In this document: positions 26,786 to 35,887 of the stretch, in pieces
Layout: every line of letters begins with the position of its first letter
How positions within the stretch are numbered: the stretch's first letter is position 1
Notes under the pieces: model-generated
Told to the model about the DNA's origin: nothing
The model's database searches: none
What the model saw: only the letters and a program-made list of their open reading frames with translations
Translations under genes and position numbers: made by a program
DNA from: an uncultured Clostridia bacterium
GTDB taxonomy: Bacteria; Bacillota; Clostridia; TANB77; CAG-508
Direction: 5' to 3'
NCBI GenBank assembly: GCA_947627295.1
Contig: CANQVJ010000005.1
Location: 62,001-126,000 of the forward strand
DNA: 64,000 nt

Positions 26786-27224
26786 AATTTCTTTGTATTT
26801 GTCTGTTTGCATCTTTTTTTGCTATATCTTGCCTTTTATCATATAATTTTTTTCCTTTGCCAATTCCTAATTTCATTTTTACAAAATTTCCTTTAAAGTA
26901 TATGGAAATTGGTATTAAGCTATATCCTTTTTGTTTTGTAAGCCCAATTAGTTTGTTTATTTCTCTTTTATTTAATAATAATTTTTTATCTCGCAATGGA
27001 TCTTTGTTAAAAATGTTTCCATTTTCATATGGACTTATATGCATACCACTAACAAACACTTCGCCATTGCGTATATAAGCATATGTATCTTTTAAATTAA
27101 TTTTGCCATTTCTTATTGATTTTATTTCTGTTCCAAATAGCACAATACCTGCTTCCAATGTATCTTCTATTGTGTAATTGTAGTATGCTGTTGGATTTTT
27201 TGCAATCTGCCTTTCTTTATTCAA
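26766..27224 (-). CDS. smpB: SsrA-binding protein SmpB
   Basis: Partner of tmRNA in rescuing stalled ribosomes. 152 residues with the usual N-terminus ([20 protein letters not shown]), [20 protein letters not shown], and the basic C-terminal tail [20 protein letters not shown] that enters the ribosomal A-site channel. The start is TTG at 27224, nine bases after GGAG. In an organism that seems to stall or shift at CGG, ribosome rescue is a relevant neighbour, though nothing links them here. Confidence 0.96.
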   Translation of the reverse strand: MNKERQIAKNPTAYYNYTIEDTLEAGIVLFGTEIKSIRNGKINLKDTYAYIRNGEVFVSGMHISPYENGNIFNKDPLRDKKLLLNKREINKLIGLTKQKGYSLIPISIYFKGNFVKMKLGIGKGKKLYDKRQDIAKKDANRQIQRNLKSGAY

Positions 27225-27271
27225 AATTGTATTCTCCTTTTTTAGAAGAGGACATTTATGCCCCCTTCTTT

Positions 27272-28201
27272 TTAAATTTTGTTTGCTGATCCAAAAACAT
27301 TTGTCATTTTGTGATAAACTGTTTCTTTAACTAAGTTTCTTCCTTCTCCTAAATATTTTCTAGGGTCAAATGCGCTTGGCTCTTCTATAAATACTTTTCT
27401 TATTCCACCTGTCATCGCTAATCTTAAATCTGTATCTACATTGATTTTTGAAACTCCTGAAGTACTTGCTTCTCTTAATATTTCGTCTGGTACACCTTTT
27501 GCTCCTGGAATATCTGCACCATATTTATTACACATTGCTAGTAACTCTGGTACTACTGTTGATGCTCCATGTAGTACTATTGGTGTGTTTGGAATTAATT
27601 CTTTTACTTTTGCTAAAATATCAAATCTTAATTTTGCTTCTCCTTTAAATTTGTATGCTCCATGGCTTGTTCCTATAGCTATTGCTAATGAATCACAACC
27701 TGTTCTTTCTACAAATTCTCTTGCTTGTTCTGGGTCTGTATATATTGCATCATTTGATTCTACTTTAACATCATCTTCTATTCCTGCTAATTTTCCAAGC
27801 TCTGCTTCTACTACAACTCCTTTACTATGTGCATATTCAACTACTTCTTTTGTTTTTTGAACATTTTCTTCAAAATCATATTTCGAACCGTCGAACATTA
27901 CTGATGTAAATCCTGCATCTACACACATTTTACATGTTTCGAAATCTGGCCCATGGTCTAAATGTAATGCAATTGGTATTTCAGGGTTTTCTTCAACTGC
28001 TGCTTCTACCATTTTTGTTAAATAATTGATTCTTGCAAATTTAATTGCACTTGATGAAGCCTCTAATATTACTGGTGATTTTGCCTCTTTTGCTGCATCT
28101 ACTATTCCTTGTATTATTTCCATATTGTTTATATTGAACGCTCCTATTGCAAATTTTTCTTCCATTGATTTTTTGAACATTTCAGTTGTTGTTACTAACA
28201 T
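27272..28201 (-). CDS. fba: Class II fructose-1,6-bisphosphate aldolase
   Basis: Zinc enzyme of glycolysis and gluconeogenesis. The start at 28201 ([11 protein letters not shown]) has GGAGG six bases upstream; the in-frame ATG four codons earlier has none. Features: [12 protein letters not shown], the zinc ligands in [10 protein letters not shown] (His near 80), [26 protein letters not shown] and INVDTDLR. 309 residues, normal for the family. It is monocistronic. Confidence 0.96.
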   Translation of the reverse strand: MLVTTTEMFKKSMEEKFAIGAFNINNMEIIQGIVDAAKEAKSPVILEASSSAIKFARINYLTKMVEAAVEENPEIPIALHLDHGPDFETCKMCVDAGFTSVMFDGSKYDFEENVQKTKEVVEYAHSKGVVVEAELGKLAGIEDDVKVESNDAIYTDPEQAREFVERTGCDSLAIAIGTSHGAYKFKGEAKLRFDILAKVKELIPNTPIVLHGASTVVPELLAMCNKYGADIPGAKGVPDEILREASTSGVSKINVDTDLRLAMTGGIRKVFIEEPSAFDPRKYLGEGRNLVKETVYHKMTNVFGSANKI

Positions 28202-28306
28202 ATTTTCCTCCATTCTGGCTTTTGGCCCTTTTATTTAGGTTTTTCCCTATATTAGTTCTATTCTAAATCTAATTTTTTTTTCTGTCAAGAGGTTTCATTT
28301 AAGTTT

Positions 28307-28474
28307 TTAGCACTCATCACACTCATAGCTTGCACACATAGAGTCATCCGGTGTTTGTACTTCAACATTTTCTAATGGAGCTACTTGAATTGATTGTAAC
28401 TCACATTTGTGTTTTTTGCTGTTGTTGTATGCACATGTTTTTACTGTGCATTTAATTAATTGATTTCTTTCCAT
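28307..28474 (-). CDS. DUF1540 small cysteine-rich protein
   Basis: A 55-residue protein too short for most gene finders. It has the DUF1540 pattern: CTVKTCAYN, then KCELQSIQVAP and TPDDSMCASYECDEC, seven cysteines in all, probably binding metal. AAAGGA lies upstream of the ATG at 28474. Function in the family is not established. It accounts for most of the gap between fba and rpmF. Confidence 0.85.
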   Translation of the reverse strand: MERNQLIKCTVKTCAYNNSKKHKCELQSIQVAPLENVEVQTPDDSMCASYECDEC

Positions 28475-28523
28475 ACCATATTCCTTTCTATAACAAATAG
28501 GAATTTTTTCCTACTTATAAAAA

Positions 28524-28554
28524 AATAATATGAGCCTTTTTTGCTCATATTATT
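28524..28554 (-). terminator. Terminator of rpmF
   Basis: AATAATATGAGC ... GCTCATATTATT, followed on the minus strand by TTTTT. Confidence 0.85.
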
Positions 28555-28584
28555 AGTATGCTCAATTTTTTTCAAAAAATTCTT

Positions 28585-28776
28585 TTACGCATTTTCACTT
28601 TCTTTTTTTGCTATTACTTCTTTTCCATTATAGTAACCACAGCTTTTGCAAACTCTGTGTGGTAAAATTGGCTCATGACAACGAGGACAAGTTGAATAAT
28701 TTGGATTTTCCTTTTTCCAAGTTGATCTTCTTTTATGAGTTCTTGCTTTTGACCATCTTCTTTTTGGTTGTGCCAT
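28585..28776 (-). CDS. rpmF: 50S ribosomal protein L32
   Basis: 63 residues: MAQPKRRWSKARTHKRRSTW at the start, then the zinc-binding CPRCHEPILPHRVCKSCGYYNG. The zinc-type (C+) form. It has its own consensus promoter at 28847-28875. Confidence 0.97.
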   Translation of the reverse strand: MAQPKRRWSKARTHKRRSTWKKENPNYSTCPRCHEPILPHRVCKSCGYYNGKEVIAKKESENA

Positions 28777-28846
28777 TGTTTTCCCCCCTATCTGTTTTGA
28801 AAGTTATATTAACTTTAATTTTAAACTTTTTTTGATTCACTATAAA

Positions 28847-28875
28847 ATTATACATTGATTTTGCGATTTTGTCAA
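28847..28875 (-). promoter_or_regulatory. Promoter of rpmF
   Basis: Minus strand TTGACA (28870-28875), 17-bp spacer, TATAAT (28847-28852): full consensus. Confidence 0.8.
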
Positions 28876-28908
28876 ATCTTTTCTGAATTTTTTTAATATA
28901 ATTGGTAG

Positions 28909-28987
28909 AAAGCAATATAAATATCACTTTCTACCTTTGAATCAGCTAGATTTATCTCTAGCTTTGCCCATTTACTTTGGGCATACC
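28909..28987 (-). repeat. Three consecutive hairpins downstream of the 28997 gene
   Basis: In order along the minus strand: TGCCCA ... TGGGCA, GCTAGA ... TCTAGC and GGTAGAAAG ... CTTTCTACC. No U-run follows any of them on the minus strand, so they are not plain terminators. Confidence 0.5.
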
Positions 28988-28996
28988 AGATTTCTT

Positions 28997-29290
28997 TCAC
29001 CAGTCAAAATTTTCGTCAGTGTCGCCTACCGTTATTTCCAGAGCTCTTCCACCCTTGGTAGTCTTCATTGTTACATCAGTATTAATACTTACTTGGCCAC
29101 CCAGTTCGTGTAGTTCTGGGTTTTCTTTGTAGAACCTTCTGATAAAATATTGCGTTAAAAATACCAATGCTTTTGCTTTAGCATCCTCTATGTTTGAAAA
29201 ACGATCCCGGTCTACTCTGCAAAAAACAAGTTTCTTATGAATACCTGATTCAACTAACAAGTATTCTCCGTCTGACAAGCTGTAGTGCAT
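28997..29290 (-). CDS. Accessory small protein, family 2 paralogue A
   Basis: A 97-residue protein homologous to the 29714-30064 product: both have SDGEYLL / SDGVYTL, LVFCRVDRD / LVFVRTDGS, and YKENPEL / TQENPEI in the same order and spacing. No family recognised and no signal peptide. More GC-rich than its surroundings, with an in-frame CGG (29207-29209) read as sense. It diverges from its paralogue across tRNA-Thr. Confidence 0.6.
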   Translation of the reverse strand: MHYSLSDGEYLLVESGIHKKLVFCRVDRDRFSNIEDAKAKALVFLTQYFIRRFYKENPELHELGGQVSINTDVTMKTTKGGRALEITVGDTDENFDW

Positions 29291-29380
29291 AGCTACTTAG
29301 CCTCCTAAAATCTAGTATTTGAGGTATTTAAACCTCATGTAAAGCTATTTGACCATTTAGGCCTTTGTCTTACAGTTTTT

Positions 29381-29409
29381 ATTATACCACTTTTGCTAGT
29401 TCTTGTCAA
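29381..29409 (-). promoter_or_regulatory. Promoter of accessory family 2 paralogue A
   Basis: Minus strand TTGACA (29404-29409), 17-bp spacer ending in TGG, TATAAT (29381-29386). Confidence 0.8.
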
Positions 29410-29464
29410 CATAATGTTGTTCCCGTCTTTTTGAAAAAGCAAGTGATGAAACACTTGCTATCAT

Positions 29465-29540
29465 TGGGGCTAATAGGGAGAATCGAACTCCCGACCTACA
29501 GGTTACGAATCTGTTGCTCTACCAACTGAGCTATATTAGC
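29465..29540 (-). tRNA. tRNA-Thr (anticodon CGT), CCA encoded
   Basis: On the minus strand GCTAATA (29540 downward) pairs with TATTAGC; D-arm AGCTCAGTTGGTAGAGC; anticodon loop TTCGTAA gives CGT, reading ACG; T-arm GGGAGTTCGATTCTCCC; CCA at 29467-29465. The base pair closing the anticodon loop is A-C. Confidence 0.92.
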
Positions 29541-29605
29541 ACTTGGATATATTATAACACATTTTTTATTTATTGTACATATTTTTCAAAGCTAAAGATA
29601 TTATG

Positions 29606-29634
29606 TTGACAAAGCTTGAAATATTTGATATACT
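29606..29634 (+). promoter_or_regulatory. Promoter of accessory family 2 paralogue B
   Basis: TTGACA (29606-29611), 17-bp spacer, TATACT (29629-29634). It lies downstream of the earliest in-frame ATG, which is why the CDS is started later. Confidence 0.7.
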
Positions 29635-29713
29635 TATACAAGTAGGATTAACTGTTTTTAGAAGTTTTGGTTTTTGGAAAAATAATTTTTCCAATTGTTT
29701 TCACGAAAGGTTA

Positions 29714-30064
29714 ATGGGTATAAAAATGCTTTTCGAAAAAAAAGATTGTCTAGAAGGAATTTCCGACGGTGTTTATACACTGTATCAGCCGGCAAATTCC
29801 AGTAATCGTTTGGTTTTTGTTCGGACAGACGGTAGTTCCTTGAAAGGATTGAAATCTGAATTTGATGCAGCAATGTATCTTTTAAACAGTTTCTCTGGTA
29901 TAAGATATACTCAGGAAAATCCTGAAATCAAAGATGCAACTCACCTAAAGGTTAAAGTCAAAGTTTCTGCTAGGTACTATATAGCGGAAAACTATTCTTG
30001 TGCTAATATCTTTGTAGATGAAGTAGGTGAAGAATTGCATGTAATCAGAGAAGAAAATCCTTAA
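29714..30064 (+). CDS. Accessory small protein, family 2 paralogue B
   Basis: 116 residues from the ATG at 29714, which follows AAAGG and the promoter. Paralogue of the 28997-29290 product (see shared segments there); a longer N-terminal frame exists but lies partly upstream of the promoter. The in-frame CGG at 29822-29824 aligns with an AGA-encoded Arg of the paralogue, so in this family CGG was Arg. Function unknown. Confidence 0.6.
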   Translation: MGIKMLFEKKDCLEGISDGVYTLYQPANSSNRLVFVRTDGSSLKGLKSEFDAAMYLLNSFSGIRYTQENPEIKDATHLKVKVKVSARYYIAENYSCANIFVDEVGEELHVIREENP

Positions 30065-30072
30065 TTAAAACG

Positions 30073-30101
30073 GTAGAGGGCAATTTACTATTGCTCTCTA
30101 C
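30073..30101. terminator. Terminator between the 29714 gene and the 30088 gene
   Basis: GTAGAGGGCAAT ... ATTGCTCTCTAC followed by TTATTTTA on the plus strand. It overlaps the 3' end of the convergent gene. Confidence 0.7.
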
Positions 30102-30966
30102 TTATTTTATGGTGTTTTGCATAACTATTTAATTTCTTTAAAATGGTTTCTTCTGTTTTAAAAAATCTTGCAACCATATAACTTTTTTGCCTTCCTGTTA
30201 AAAATGCTTGAAATAGCGGAATTTCATAAGCCCAATAGCCCACTCCCATTTTAGTTAAATATGGGCATGAAAAAATTCTACATGCCATACATCTAACTGA
30301 ACACTCTCCATTTTTCTTGAGTTTTACACATCTTGTTATACCATTAAAACAGCAACCGTCTTTTTTTTGTTTTGGATATTTTTGCTTATTTCTTTGGGCT
30401 ATGCATCTGTCGTTTTTAAAATCACAATAATTGTTTGAAATAAAATCTCTCATAAGATATTCATATACTATGTCATATATTTTTTTATATCTTCCCTCGA
30501 TGTTCTTTTCCTTTAGAACTTCTAGTGCATAATTTATTTGCTCTTCTTTAAATAGGCTTTCTTCATTGATTTTATCTGCTACAAATACTGCTTTTTGTTT
30601 TGGTAGCTTTTTCATTATTTCTACTAAATCTGTACCACTTTGGTTTACTTCTTTAATTTCACCTTCATAGATAACTTTTGTGGTGTAGCCTTCTTTTGTA
30701 ATTTCTTCTTTATCTAATTTTTTTACTTGGTTCATAATTGCTTCAAGTCTTTTTCTCATTGTTGTGTATAAGTATTTTGAAGCATCAATTTTATCTAAAT
30801 CTATTATTGGTACATCTTCTTTTAAATTTTTTCTTAATATTATTTTTGTATTTTTCTTTTTTTCTTGTATTAACTTTTTATTCTTTTCAAAAGCCTCATA
30901 CACATTAAGTATGAAGCTTGAATCATCTGTATTTAAACTCTTTATTAATTCTAATTTTTCTTCCAT
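30088..30966 (-). CDS. Cysteine-rich protein of unknown function
   Basis: 292 residues. The N-terminal 170 are helical and charged. The C-terminal part has a dense cysteine cluster: NNYCDFKNDRC, DGCCFNGITRC, GECSVRCMACRIFSCPYL, at least ten Cys in 55 residues, which suggests zinc or an iron-sulfur cluster. I do not recognise the family. It starts 14 bases after pyrG and is last in the glyS-pyrG operon. Confidence 0.65.
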   Translation of the reverse strand: MEEKLELIKSLNTDDSSFILNVYEAFEKNKKLIQEKKKNTKIILRKNLKEDVPIIDLDKIDASKYLYTTMRKRLEAIMNQVKKLDKEEITKEGYTTKVIYEGEIKEVNQSGTDLVEIMKKLPKQKAVFVADKINEESLFKEEQINYALEVLKEKNIEGRYKKIYDIVYEYLMRDFISNNYCDFKNDRCIAQRNKQKYPKQKKDGCCFNGITRCVKLKKNGECSVRCMACRIFSCPYLTKMGVGYWAYEIPLFQAFLTGRQKSYMVARFFKTEETILKKLNSYAKHHKISREQ

Positions 30967-30980
30967 TGTATACCTCTTTT

Positions 30981-32585
30981 TTATTGTATGGCTGATTTTA
31001 TAAGTCCTACAAATAATGGTGCTGGTGAATCTGGCCTAGATTTAAATTCAGGATGAAATTGACTTGCTATAAAGTATGGGTGATATTTTTTCTCTAATTC
31101 TACAATTTCTACTAGGTTTCCGTCTGGTGAAACTCCTGAACATATTAACCCTGCATTTTCTAGCATTTCTTTATATTTGTTGTTATATTCATATCTGTGC
31201 CTATGTCTTTCTGATATTTCTTTTTGGTTATACATTTCATATGCTAAGGTTCCTTCTTTTATTACACATGGGTATGCTCCTAAACGCATTGTTCCGCCCT
31301 TTTTTCTTATTTCTTTTTGTTCTTCCATTATGTGTATTACTGGGTTTGAAGTAGCTTCATTTATTTCTGCTGAATCTGCATCTGCTAGTCCTAAAACATT
31401 TCTTGCAAATTCTGTAACTGCCATTTGCATACCTAAGCATATTCCTAAAAATGGTATTTTGTTTTCTCTAACATATTTTATTGTTGCAATTTTTCCTTCT
31501 ATTCCTCTAGTTCCGAATCCACCTGGTACAACTATCGCTTTAAGGCCTTTTAGCTTTTCAGCAACATTTTCATCATTTACTTTTTCAGAATCAATTAGTT
31601 TTATTTTTACATTAACATTATTTTCAAATCCTGCATGATACAAACTTTCCATAACAGAAATGTATGCATCTTCTAGTTTAACATATTTTCCAACAATTCC
31701 AACTTCTAAGGTTTTTGTTTTATCTATATTTCTGATTTTTCCAATTAATGATTCCCATTTTTCATTATTTGGTATGTATTTATCTAATTTTAAGTGATTG
31801 CATGCTTCTCTTGCTAAACCTTCTTCTTCTAACATTAGTGGAACTGCATATAGGCAATCTGCTGTTAGGTTTTGTATTACACTTGTTTTTCTAACATTGC
31901 AAAATAGTGATAGTTTTTCTCTAATTGTTTGAGGTATTTTTTGCTCTGTTCTACATACCAATATATCTGGTTGAATTCCAAAGCTTTGTAATTCTTTTAC
32001 TGAATGCTGTGTTGGCTTTGATTTGATTTCATTTGAACCTGTTATATATGGTAATAGTGTAACATGAATATATAGCACATCTTCAGGGTTCTTTTCTAAC
32101 CCAATTTGCCTTATTGCTTCTATTATTGAAAGACCTTCAATATCTCCAACTGTACCACCTATTTCTGTTATTACAATATCTGTGTCTGTTTCTTCAAATC
32201 CATAGATTTTTTCTTTTATTTCGTTGGTGATATGGGGAATTACTTGTACTGTTTTACCAAGGTAATCTCCCTTTCTTTCTTTTTCTATTACATTTGAGTA
32301 TATTTGCCCCATTGTAACACTTGATATTTTTGTTAGGTTTTCATTTATAAATCTTTCATAATGTCCTAAGTCTAAATCTGTTTCGGCGCCGTCGTCTGTA
32401 ACAAATACTTCTCCATGTTCATATGGGTTCATAGTTCCTGGGTCTACATTTATGTATGGATCAAATTTTTGTATTGTTACTTTATAACCTCTATTTTTTA
32501 ATAATCTACCAAGTGATGCAGATGTTATACCTTTACCAAGTCCTGAAACAACTCCACCTGTTACAAAAATGTACTTTGTATTCAT
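30981..32585 (-). CDS. pyrG: CTP synthase
   Basis: Makes CTP from UTP, ATP and glutamine. 534 residues: N-terminal synthase domain with [20 protein letters not shown] and [21 protein letters not shown]-terminal glutaminase with GFGTRG, the nucleophile in [11 protein letters not shown], and the His/Glu pair in [11 protein letters not shown]. Second in the operon after glyS (15-base gap). Confidence 0.98.
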   Translation of the reverse strand: MNTKYIFVTGGVVSGLGKGITSASLGRLLKNRGYKVTIQKFDPYINVDPGTMNPYEHGEVFVTDDGAETDLDLGHYERFINENLTKISSVTMGQIYSNVIEKERKGDYLGKTVQVIPHITNEIKEKIYGFEETDTDIVITEIGGTVGDIEGLSIIEAIRQIGLEKNPEDVLYIHVTLLPYITGSNEIKSKPTQHSVKELQSFGIQPDILVCRTEQKIPQTIREKLSLFCNVRKTSVIQNLTADCLYAVPLMLEEEGLAREACNHLKLDKYIPNNEKWESLIGKIRNIDKTKTLEVGIVGKYVKLEDAYISVMESLYHAGFENNVNVKIKLIDSEKVNDENVAEKLKGLKAIVVPGGFGTRGIEGKIATIKYVRENKIPFLGICLGMQMAVTEFARNVLGLADADSAEINEATSNPVIHIMEEQKEIRKKGGTMRLGAYPCVIKEGTLAYEMYNQKEISERHRHRYEYNNKYKEMLENAGLICSGVSPDGNLVEIVELEKKYHPYFIASQFHPEFKSRPDSPAPLFVGLIKSAIQ

Positions 32586-32600
32586 GATTTCTCTCCTTTT

Positions 32601-33983
32601 TTAAAATTCTATTTTTTCTTGAATCCAATTTTCTAGTTCATCTATTTTTACTCTAACTTGTTCCATTGTATCTCTATCTCTAATTGTAACAGCTTCGTCT
32701 TCTAATGTATCAAAATCTATTGTTACACAATATGGTGTTCCTATTTCATCTTCTCTTCTATAGCGTTTACCGATGCTGCCGGCTTCATCATAATCACACA
32801 TAAATTTCTTTGCTAATTTTTCATATACTTCATTTGCTTTTTCTGATAGCTTTTTAGAAAGTGGAAGAACTGCAACTTTGTATGGTGCAAGTGCTGGATG
32901 TAAGTGTAATACAACTCTTGTATCACCTTTGGCAATTTCTTCTTTCTCATAGGCATTGCATAAAAATGCAAGCACAACTCTATCTGCTCCAAGTGATGGT
33001 TCTATTACATATGGAATATATTTTTCATTTGTTTCTGGGTCTTGATAGCTCATATCTTGTTTTGAGTGATTTTGATGTTGTGTTAAATCATAATCTGTTC
33101 TATCTGCAATGCCCCAAAGTTCACCCCAACCAAATGGGAAGGCAAATTCAATATCTGTTGTTGCATTACTATAATGTGATAGCTCTTCTTTTGAGTGGTC
33201 TCTAAAACGAATATTTTCTTTTTTCATACCTAATGAAAGTAACCAATTTTCACAGAATTCTTTCCAGTATTTATGCCACTCTAAATCTGTACCTGGTTTG
33301 CAGAAAAATTCTAATTCCATTTGTTCAAATTCTCTTGTTCTGAAAGTGAAGTTTCCTGGTGTGATTTCGTTTCTAAATGCTTTACCAATTTGAGCAATTC
33401 CCATTGGAATTTTCTTTCTTGATGTACGCATTACATTTTTGAAATCTACAAATATTCCTTGTGCAGTTTCTGGTCTTAAATATATTTCTGATTTTGCATC
33501 TTCTGTAACACCTTGGAAGGTTTTGAACATTAGATTGAATTTTCTAATATCTGTAAAATTTGTTTTTCCGCAATTTGGACATGGTATGCTGTTTTCTTTT
33601 ATGAAATTAACAAGTGCTTCATCTGACATACCGTCTGCAATCATATCTTTTCCTTGCTCATGTGCCCACTCTTCTATTAATTTATCAGCTCTATGCCTTG
33701 TTTTACACTCTTTACAATCTATTAAAGGATCTGAAAATCCACCAACATGGCCTGAAGCGACCCAAGTTTGAGGGTTCATTAATATTGCTGCATCTAATCC
33801 AACTATGTCTTTTTGTTCTTGGATGAATTTTTTTCTCCAAGCATTTTTGACATTGTTTTTTATTTCATTTCCTAAAGGTCCGTAATCCCATGTGTTTGCA
33901 AGTCCACCATATATTTCTGAACCTGCATATATTATTCCTCTATTTTTACATAATGCAACTAGTGTTTCCATTGATTTTAACAT
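32601..33983 (-). CDS. glyS: Glycyl-tRNA synthetase (single-chain alpha2 type)
   Basis: Charges tRNA-Gly. 460 residues with class II motifs: [12 protein letters not shown] near 25, motif 2 [19 protein letters not shown] near 205, motif 3 [14 protein letters not shown] near 335, and a C-terminal anticodon-binding domain. Given that +1 shifts at CGG are resolved by a GGN glycine codon, glycyl-tRNA is the predicted incoming tRNA at every shift site, but this enzyme itself looks ordinary. Confidence 0.97.
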   Translation of the reverse strand: MLKSMETLVALCKNRGIIYAGSEIYGGLANTWDYGPLGNEIKNNVKNAWRKKFIQEQKDIVGLDAAILMNPQTWVASGHVGGFSDPLIDCKECKTRHRADKLIEEWAHEQGKDMIADGMSDEALVNFIKENSIPCPNCGKTNFTDIRKFNLMFKTFQGVTEDAKSEIYLRPETAQGIFVDFKNVMRTSRKKIPMGIAQIGKAFRNEITPGNFTFRTREFEQMELEFFCKPGTDLEWHKYWKEFCENWLLSLGMKKENIRFRDHSKEELSHYSNATTDIEFAFPFGWGELWGIADRTDYDLTQHQNHSKQDMSYQDPETNEKYIPYVIEPSLGADRVVLAFLCNAYEKEEIAKGDTRVVLHLHPALAPYKVAVLPLSKKLSEKANEVYEKLAKKFMCDYDEAGSIGKRYRREDEIGTPYCVTIDFDTLEDEAVTIRDRDTMEQVRVKIDELENWIQEKIEF

Positions 33984-34050
33984 AATTTTTCTCTCCTTCT
34001 ATAAATATATATTATTTTATAATCTATTACTAAAAAAGTCAATAATTTTA

Positions 34051-34630
34051 CTAAAAAAAGTCTAATGGATTTTGGTAATTTCCGTCGATTCTAATACCTA
34101 TGTGCAAATGTGGTCCAGTGGTTGCTCCGATTTGTTGGATTTCCGTTTTCGTCTTTGTATTGGTTGCCTGGTACTCCATATACATTTTTAGGGCCTACTG
34201 TTCCTATGACTTGGCCTTGTTCTATTTTATCTCCTACATTTACTATGAAGTTTGGATTGCAATGGCAATAAGATACTTTGAAATTGTCAAATGAAAGTGT
34301 TATTGTATATCCACCTGCGCCTAGAAATTGCCTGAAGGTTATTACTCCGTCAGCTACTGCTATAAATTGCGTTCCTGGTGGCGCTGGGATATCTATTCCT
34401 GAATGCGAACTAGAAGCCCCCGAAGTTGGCGACTTACGCTTTCCAAAATATGAACTTATTCTTGTATATCCTGGTATTGGCCAGACAAAGCCATTTGGAT
34501 TTTTTGTTAAAATTTGTGATTCTGAACTAACTTCTGAATTTGAATTTGAATAATATGGGATGAAAAAAACACATATTAGAATCGTTAGTAATAACACAAA
34601 GATATAAAGTTTTTTAAATATTATTATCAC
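34051..34630 (-). CDS. M23 metallopeptidase (LytM domain), read through a +1 shift at CGG
   Basis: An N-terminal membrane helix (about 8-28) precedes a peptidoglycan endopeptidase domain: YTRISSYFGKRKSP, then SSHSGIDIPAPPGT with zinc ligands His/Asp. The zero frame reaches CGG at 34127-34129 and ends four residues past the family's key motif in garbage (WTTFAHRY). Skipping the C gives GATTGPHLHIGIRIDG, restoring the HxH zinc motif, and ends NPLDFF at 34051 (192 residues, Gly168). Without the shift the enzyme would lack its third metal ligand. Confidence 0.92.
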
Positions 34631-34702
34631 CTCAAAGATATGTTATCATGATTTACATTTTATGTCAATACTAATTTTTTACATATTTTTTATTTTTTTC
34701 TA

Positions 34703-34731
34703 TTGTAATATTATGGAATATGTGGTATAAT
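34703..34731 (+). promoter_or_regulatory. Promoter of the type I toxin-like gene
   Basis: TTGTAA (34703-34708), 17-bp spacer ending in TGG, TATAAT (34726-34731). The leader carries GAGATGAG ... GTGGTGTATCTC, which can fold. Confidence 0.7.
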
Positions 34732-34823
34732 TTGTCAGGAGATGAGCGAAGCAGAGTGTGGTGTATCTCGAATTTCTATAGAAAGGAGGCTTACTCTATT
34801 CTATTTTGGAAGGAGGGATGCAC

Positions 34824-34976
34824 ATGTATAACTACTTGATGTTTCTTACAATTTTATTACTTTTGCAACTGACTTTAATGATAATAGTATCTTTTGGCTT
34901 ATTAATAGCACTTATTAAAACGATACATAAACTCGATAAATTGCAAAAAAAATACACCTCTGCAAAAGTCCATTAG
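34824..34976 (+). CDS. Small hydrophobic peptide, probable type I toxin
   Basis: 50 residues: one long membrane helix (about 4-32) and a basic tail (KTIHKLDKLQKKYTSAKVH). AGGAGGG lies upstream. The stop codon is inside a bidirectional terminator, and a consensus promoter on the other strand drives an RNA that overlaps the 3' end of this mRNA. That is the layout of TxpA/BsrG-type toxin-antitoxin loci. Toxicity is inferred from layout and size only. Confidence 0.65.
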   Translation: MYNYLMFLTILLLLQLTLMIIVSFGLLIALIKTIHKLDKLQKKYTSAKVH

Positions 34977-35033
34977 AGGGGTATTTTTTACACCTTTAAC
35001 GAGATATGCCACATTTTTGTGGTCCTCATCTCT
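34944..35033 (-). ncRNA. Antisense RNA, probable type I antitoxin
   Basis: Driven by TTGACA (35063-35068)-17-TATAAT (35040-35045) on the minus strand. It would start near 35033, fold GAGATGAGGACCAC ... GTGGCATATCTC, and end at the shared hairpin with TTTTTTTT. It overlaps the toxin mRNA's last 30 or so bases. Confidence 0.65.
34952..34990. terminator. Bidirectional terminator shared by toxin mRNA and antisense RNA
   Basis: ATACACCTCT (34952-34961) pairs with AGAGGGGTAT (34975-34984), one mismatch, with T-runs outward on both strands. Confidence 0.8.
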
Positions 35034-35039
35034 ATAATT

Positions 35040-35068
35040 ATTATATTATCTTTTTTTGTTTTTGTCAA
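35040..35068 (-). promoter_or_regulatory. Promoter of the antisense RNA
   Basis: Minus strand TTGACA, 17-bp spacer, TATAAT: full consensus and stronger than the toxin promoter. Confidence 0.8.
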
Positions 35069-35191
35069 TATTTTGTGGAAATTTTTTACACTCTAAATAG
35101 ATTATATCCAAAATTTATAGCTAGTTGCATTAAAATTGCATTAAAAAAAGCTAGAAATGTTGATATTTCAGCACTTCTAGCTTTTTTAAAT

Positions 35192-35266
35192 TGGCAGGGG
35201 TACTAGGATTTGAACCCAGACAGGCGGTTTTGGAGACCGATGTGCTACCATTAACACTATACCCCT
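35192..35266 (-). tRNA. tRNA-Trp (anticodon CCA), CCA encoded
   Basis: AGGGGTA pairs with TACCCCT; anticodon loop CTCCAAA gives CCA (UGG); T-arm CTGGGTTCAAATCCTAG; discriminator G then CCA at 35194-35192. It looks standard, with no change of anticodon toward CGG. Confidence 0.93.
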
Positions 35267-35336
35267 ACATTGTTCTAACACAATTAATATATTAACATAT
35301 ATTTTTACTTTTTTCAAGAGGATTAGAAAAAATTTC

Positions 35337-35873
35337 TTAATCCTCTTCATCATCATCTTCTTCATATAATTTATCTAATATTTTTCTAATTTCATCAAGA
35401 CTTAGAGGTCCATGTTTTCCACAATCTTTACAATTATGTTTACAATTGTTGTTTTCATAATCTACAATTTCCCAATCGTCAACTTCTCCAGACCAATCTA
35501 ATTCTATTTCTTTGTTGCATATAGGGCATTTTATTTTTTCTCCCATTTCATCTACATCCAAAATAAAGGTGTTTTCGCAAAATGGACACTCTATCATAAA
35601 GCCATCGTCTTCTTCTTCATCATCTTCTTCGTCTGCATAAAATGTATTATATATTATTCCCTCAACATGGTTTAATATATTTTCTGCAATTTTTAATTTC
35701 TTATTAGCCTGTTTTTCTTTTTTGGAAATTCTTTCTTCCATTTTATCCATTTTATCTAAAATTTCTTCAAAAGCTTGTTTTAGATATTTGGCTTCATTTT
35801 TATCTTTTATGTTTTTTTCTATATCTTTTAATATAGAATCAACTTCTTTTTTTTCTTTTTTAGACATTTGCAA
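35337..35873 (-). CDS. CD1247-type protein: helical N-terminus, zinc ribbon, acidic tail
   Basis: 178 residues. A coiled-coil N-terminal half (about 1-75), an acidic linker (DEEDDEEEDDG), a zinc ribbon (CPFCENTF ... CPICNKEI, about 98-124), a second Cys/His set (CKHNCKDCGKHG) and an acidic tail. It resembles a clostridial family named for CD1247; the role is unknown. It follows efp by 14 bases. Confidence 0.7.
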   Translation of the reverse strand: MQMSKKEKKEVDSILKDIEKNIKDKNEAKYLKQAFEEILDKMDKMEERISKKEKQANKKLKIAENILNHVEGIIYNTFYADEEDDEEEDDGFMIECPFCENTFILDVDEMGEKIKCPICNKEIELDWSGEVDDWEIVDYENNNCKHNCKDCGKHGPLSLDEIRKILDKLYEEDDDEED

Positions 35874-35887
35874 TTTGTACCTTTCCT

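Noticed and set aside
29573-29713. N-terminal extension of the 29714 gene
   Set aside because: The promoter at 29606-29634 lies within it and the paralogue has no equivalent residues.
35192-35266. tRNA-Trp as a decoder of CGG
   Set aside because: Its anticodon loop reads CTCCAAA, a normal CCA anticodon for UGG; nothing suggests CGG reading.
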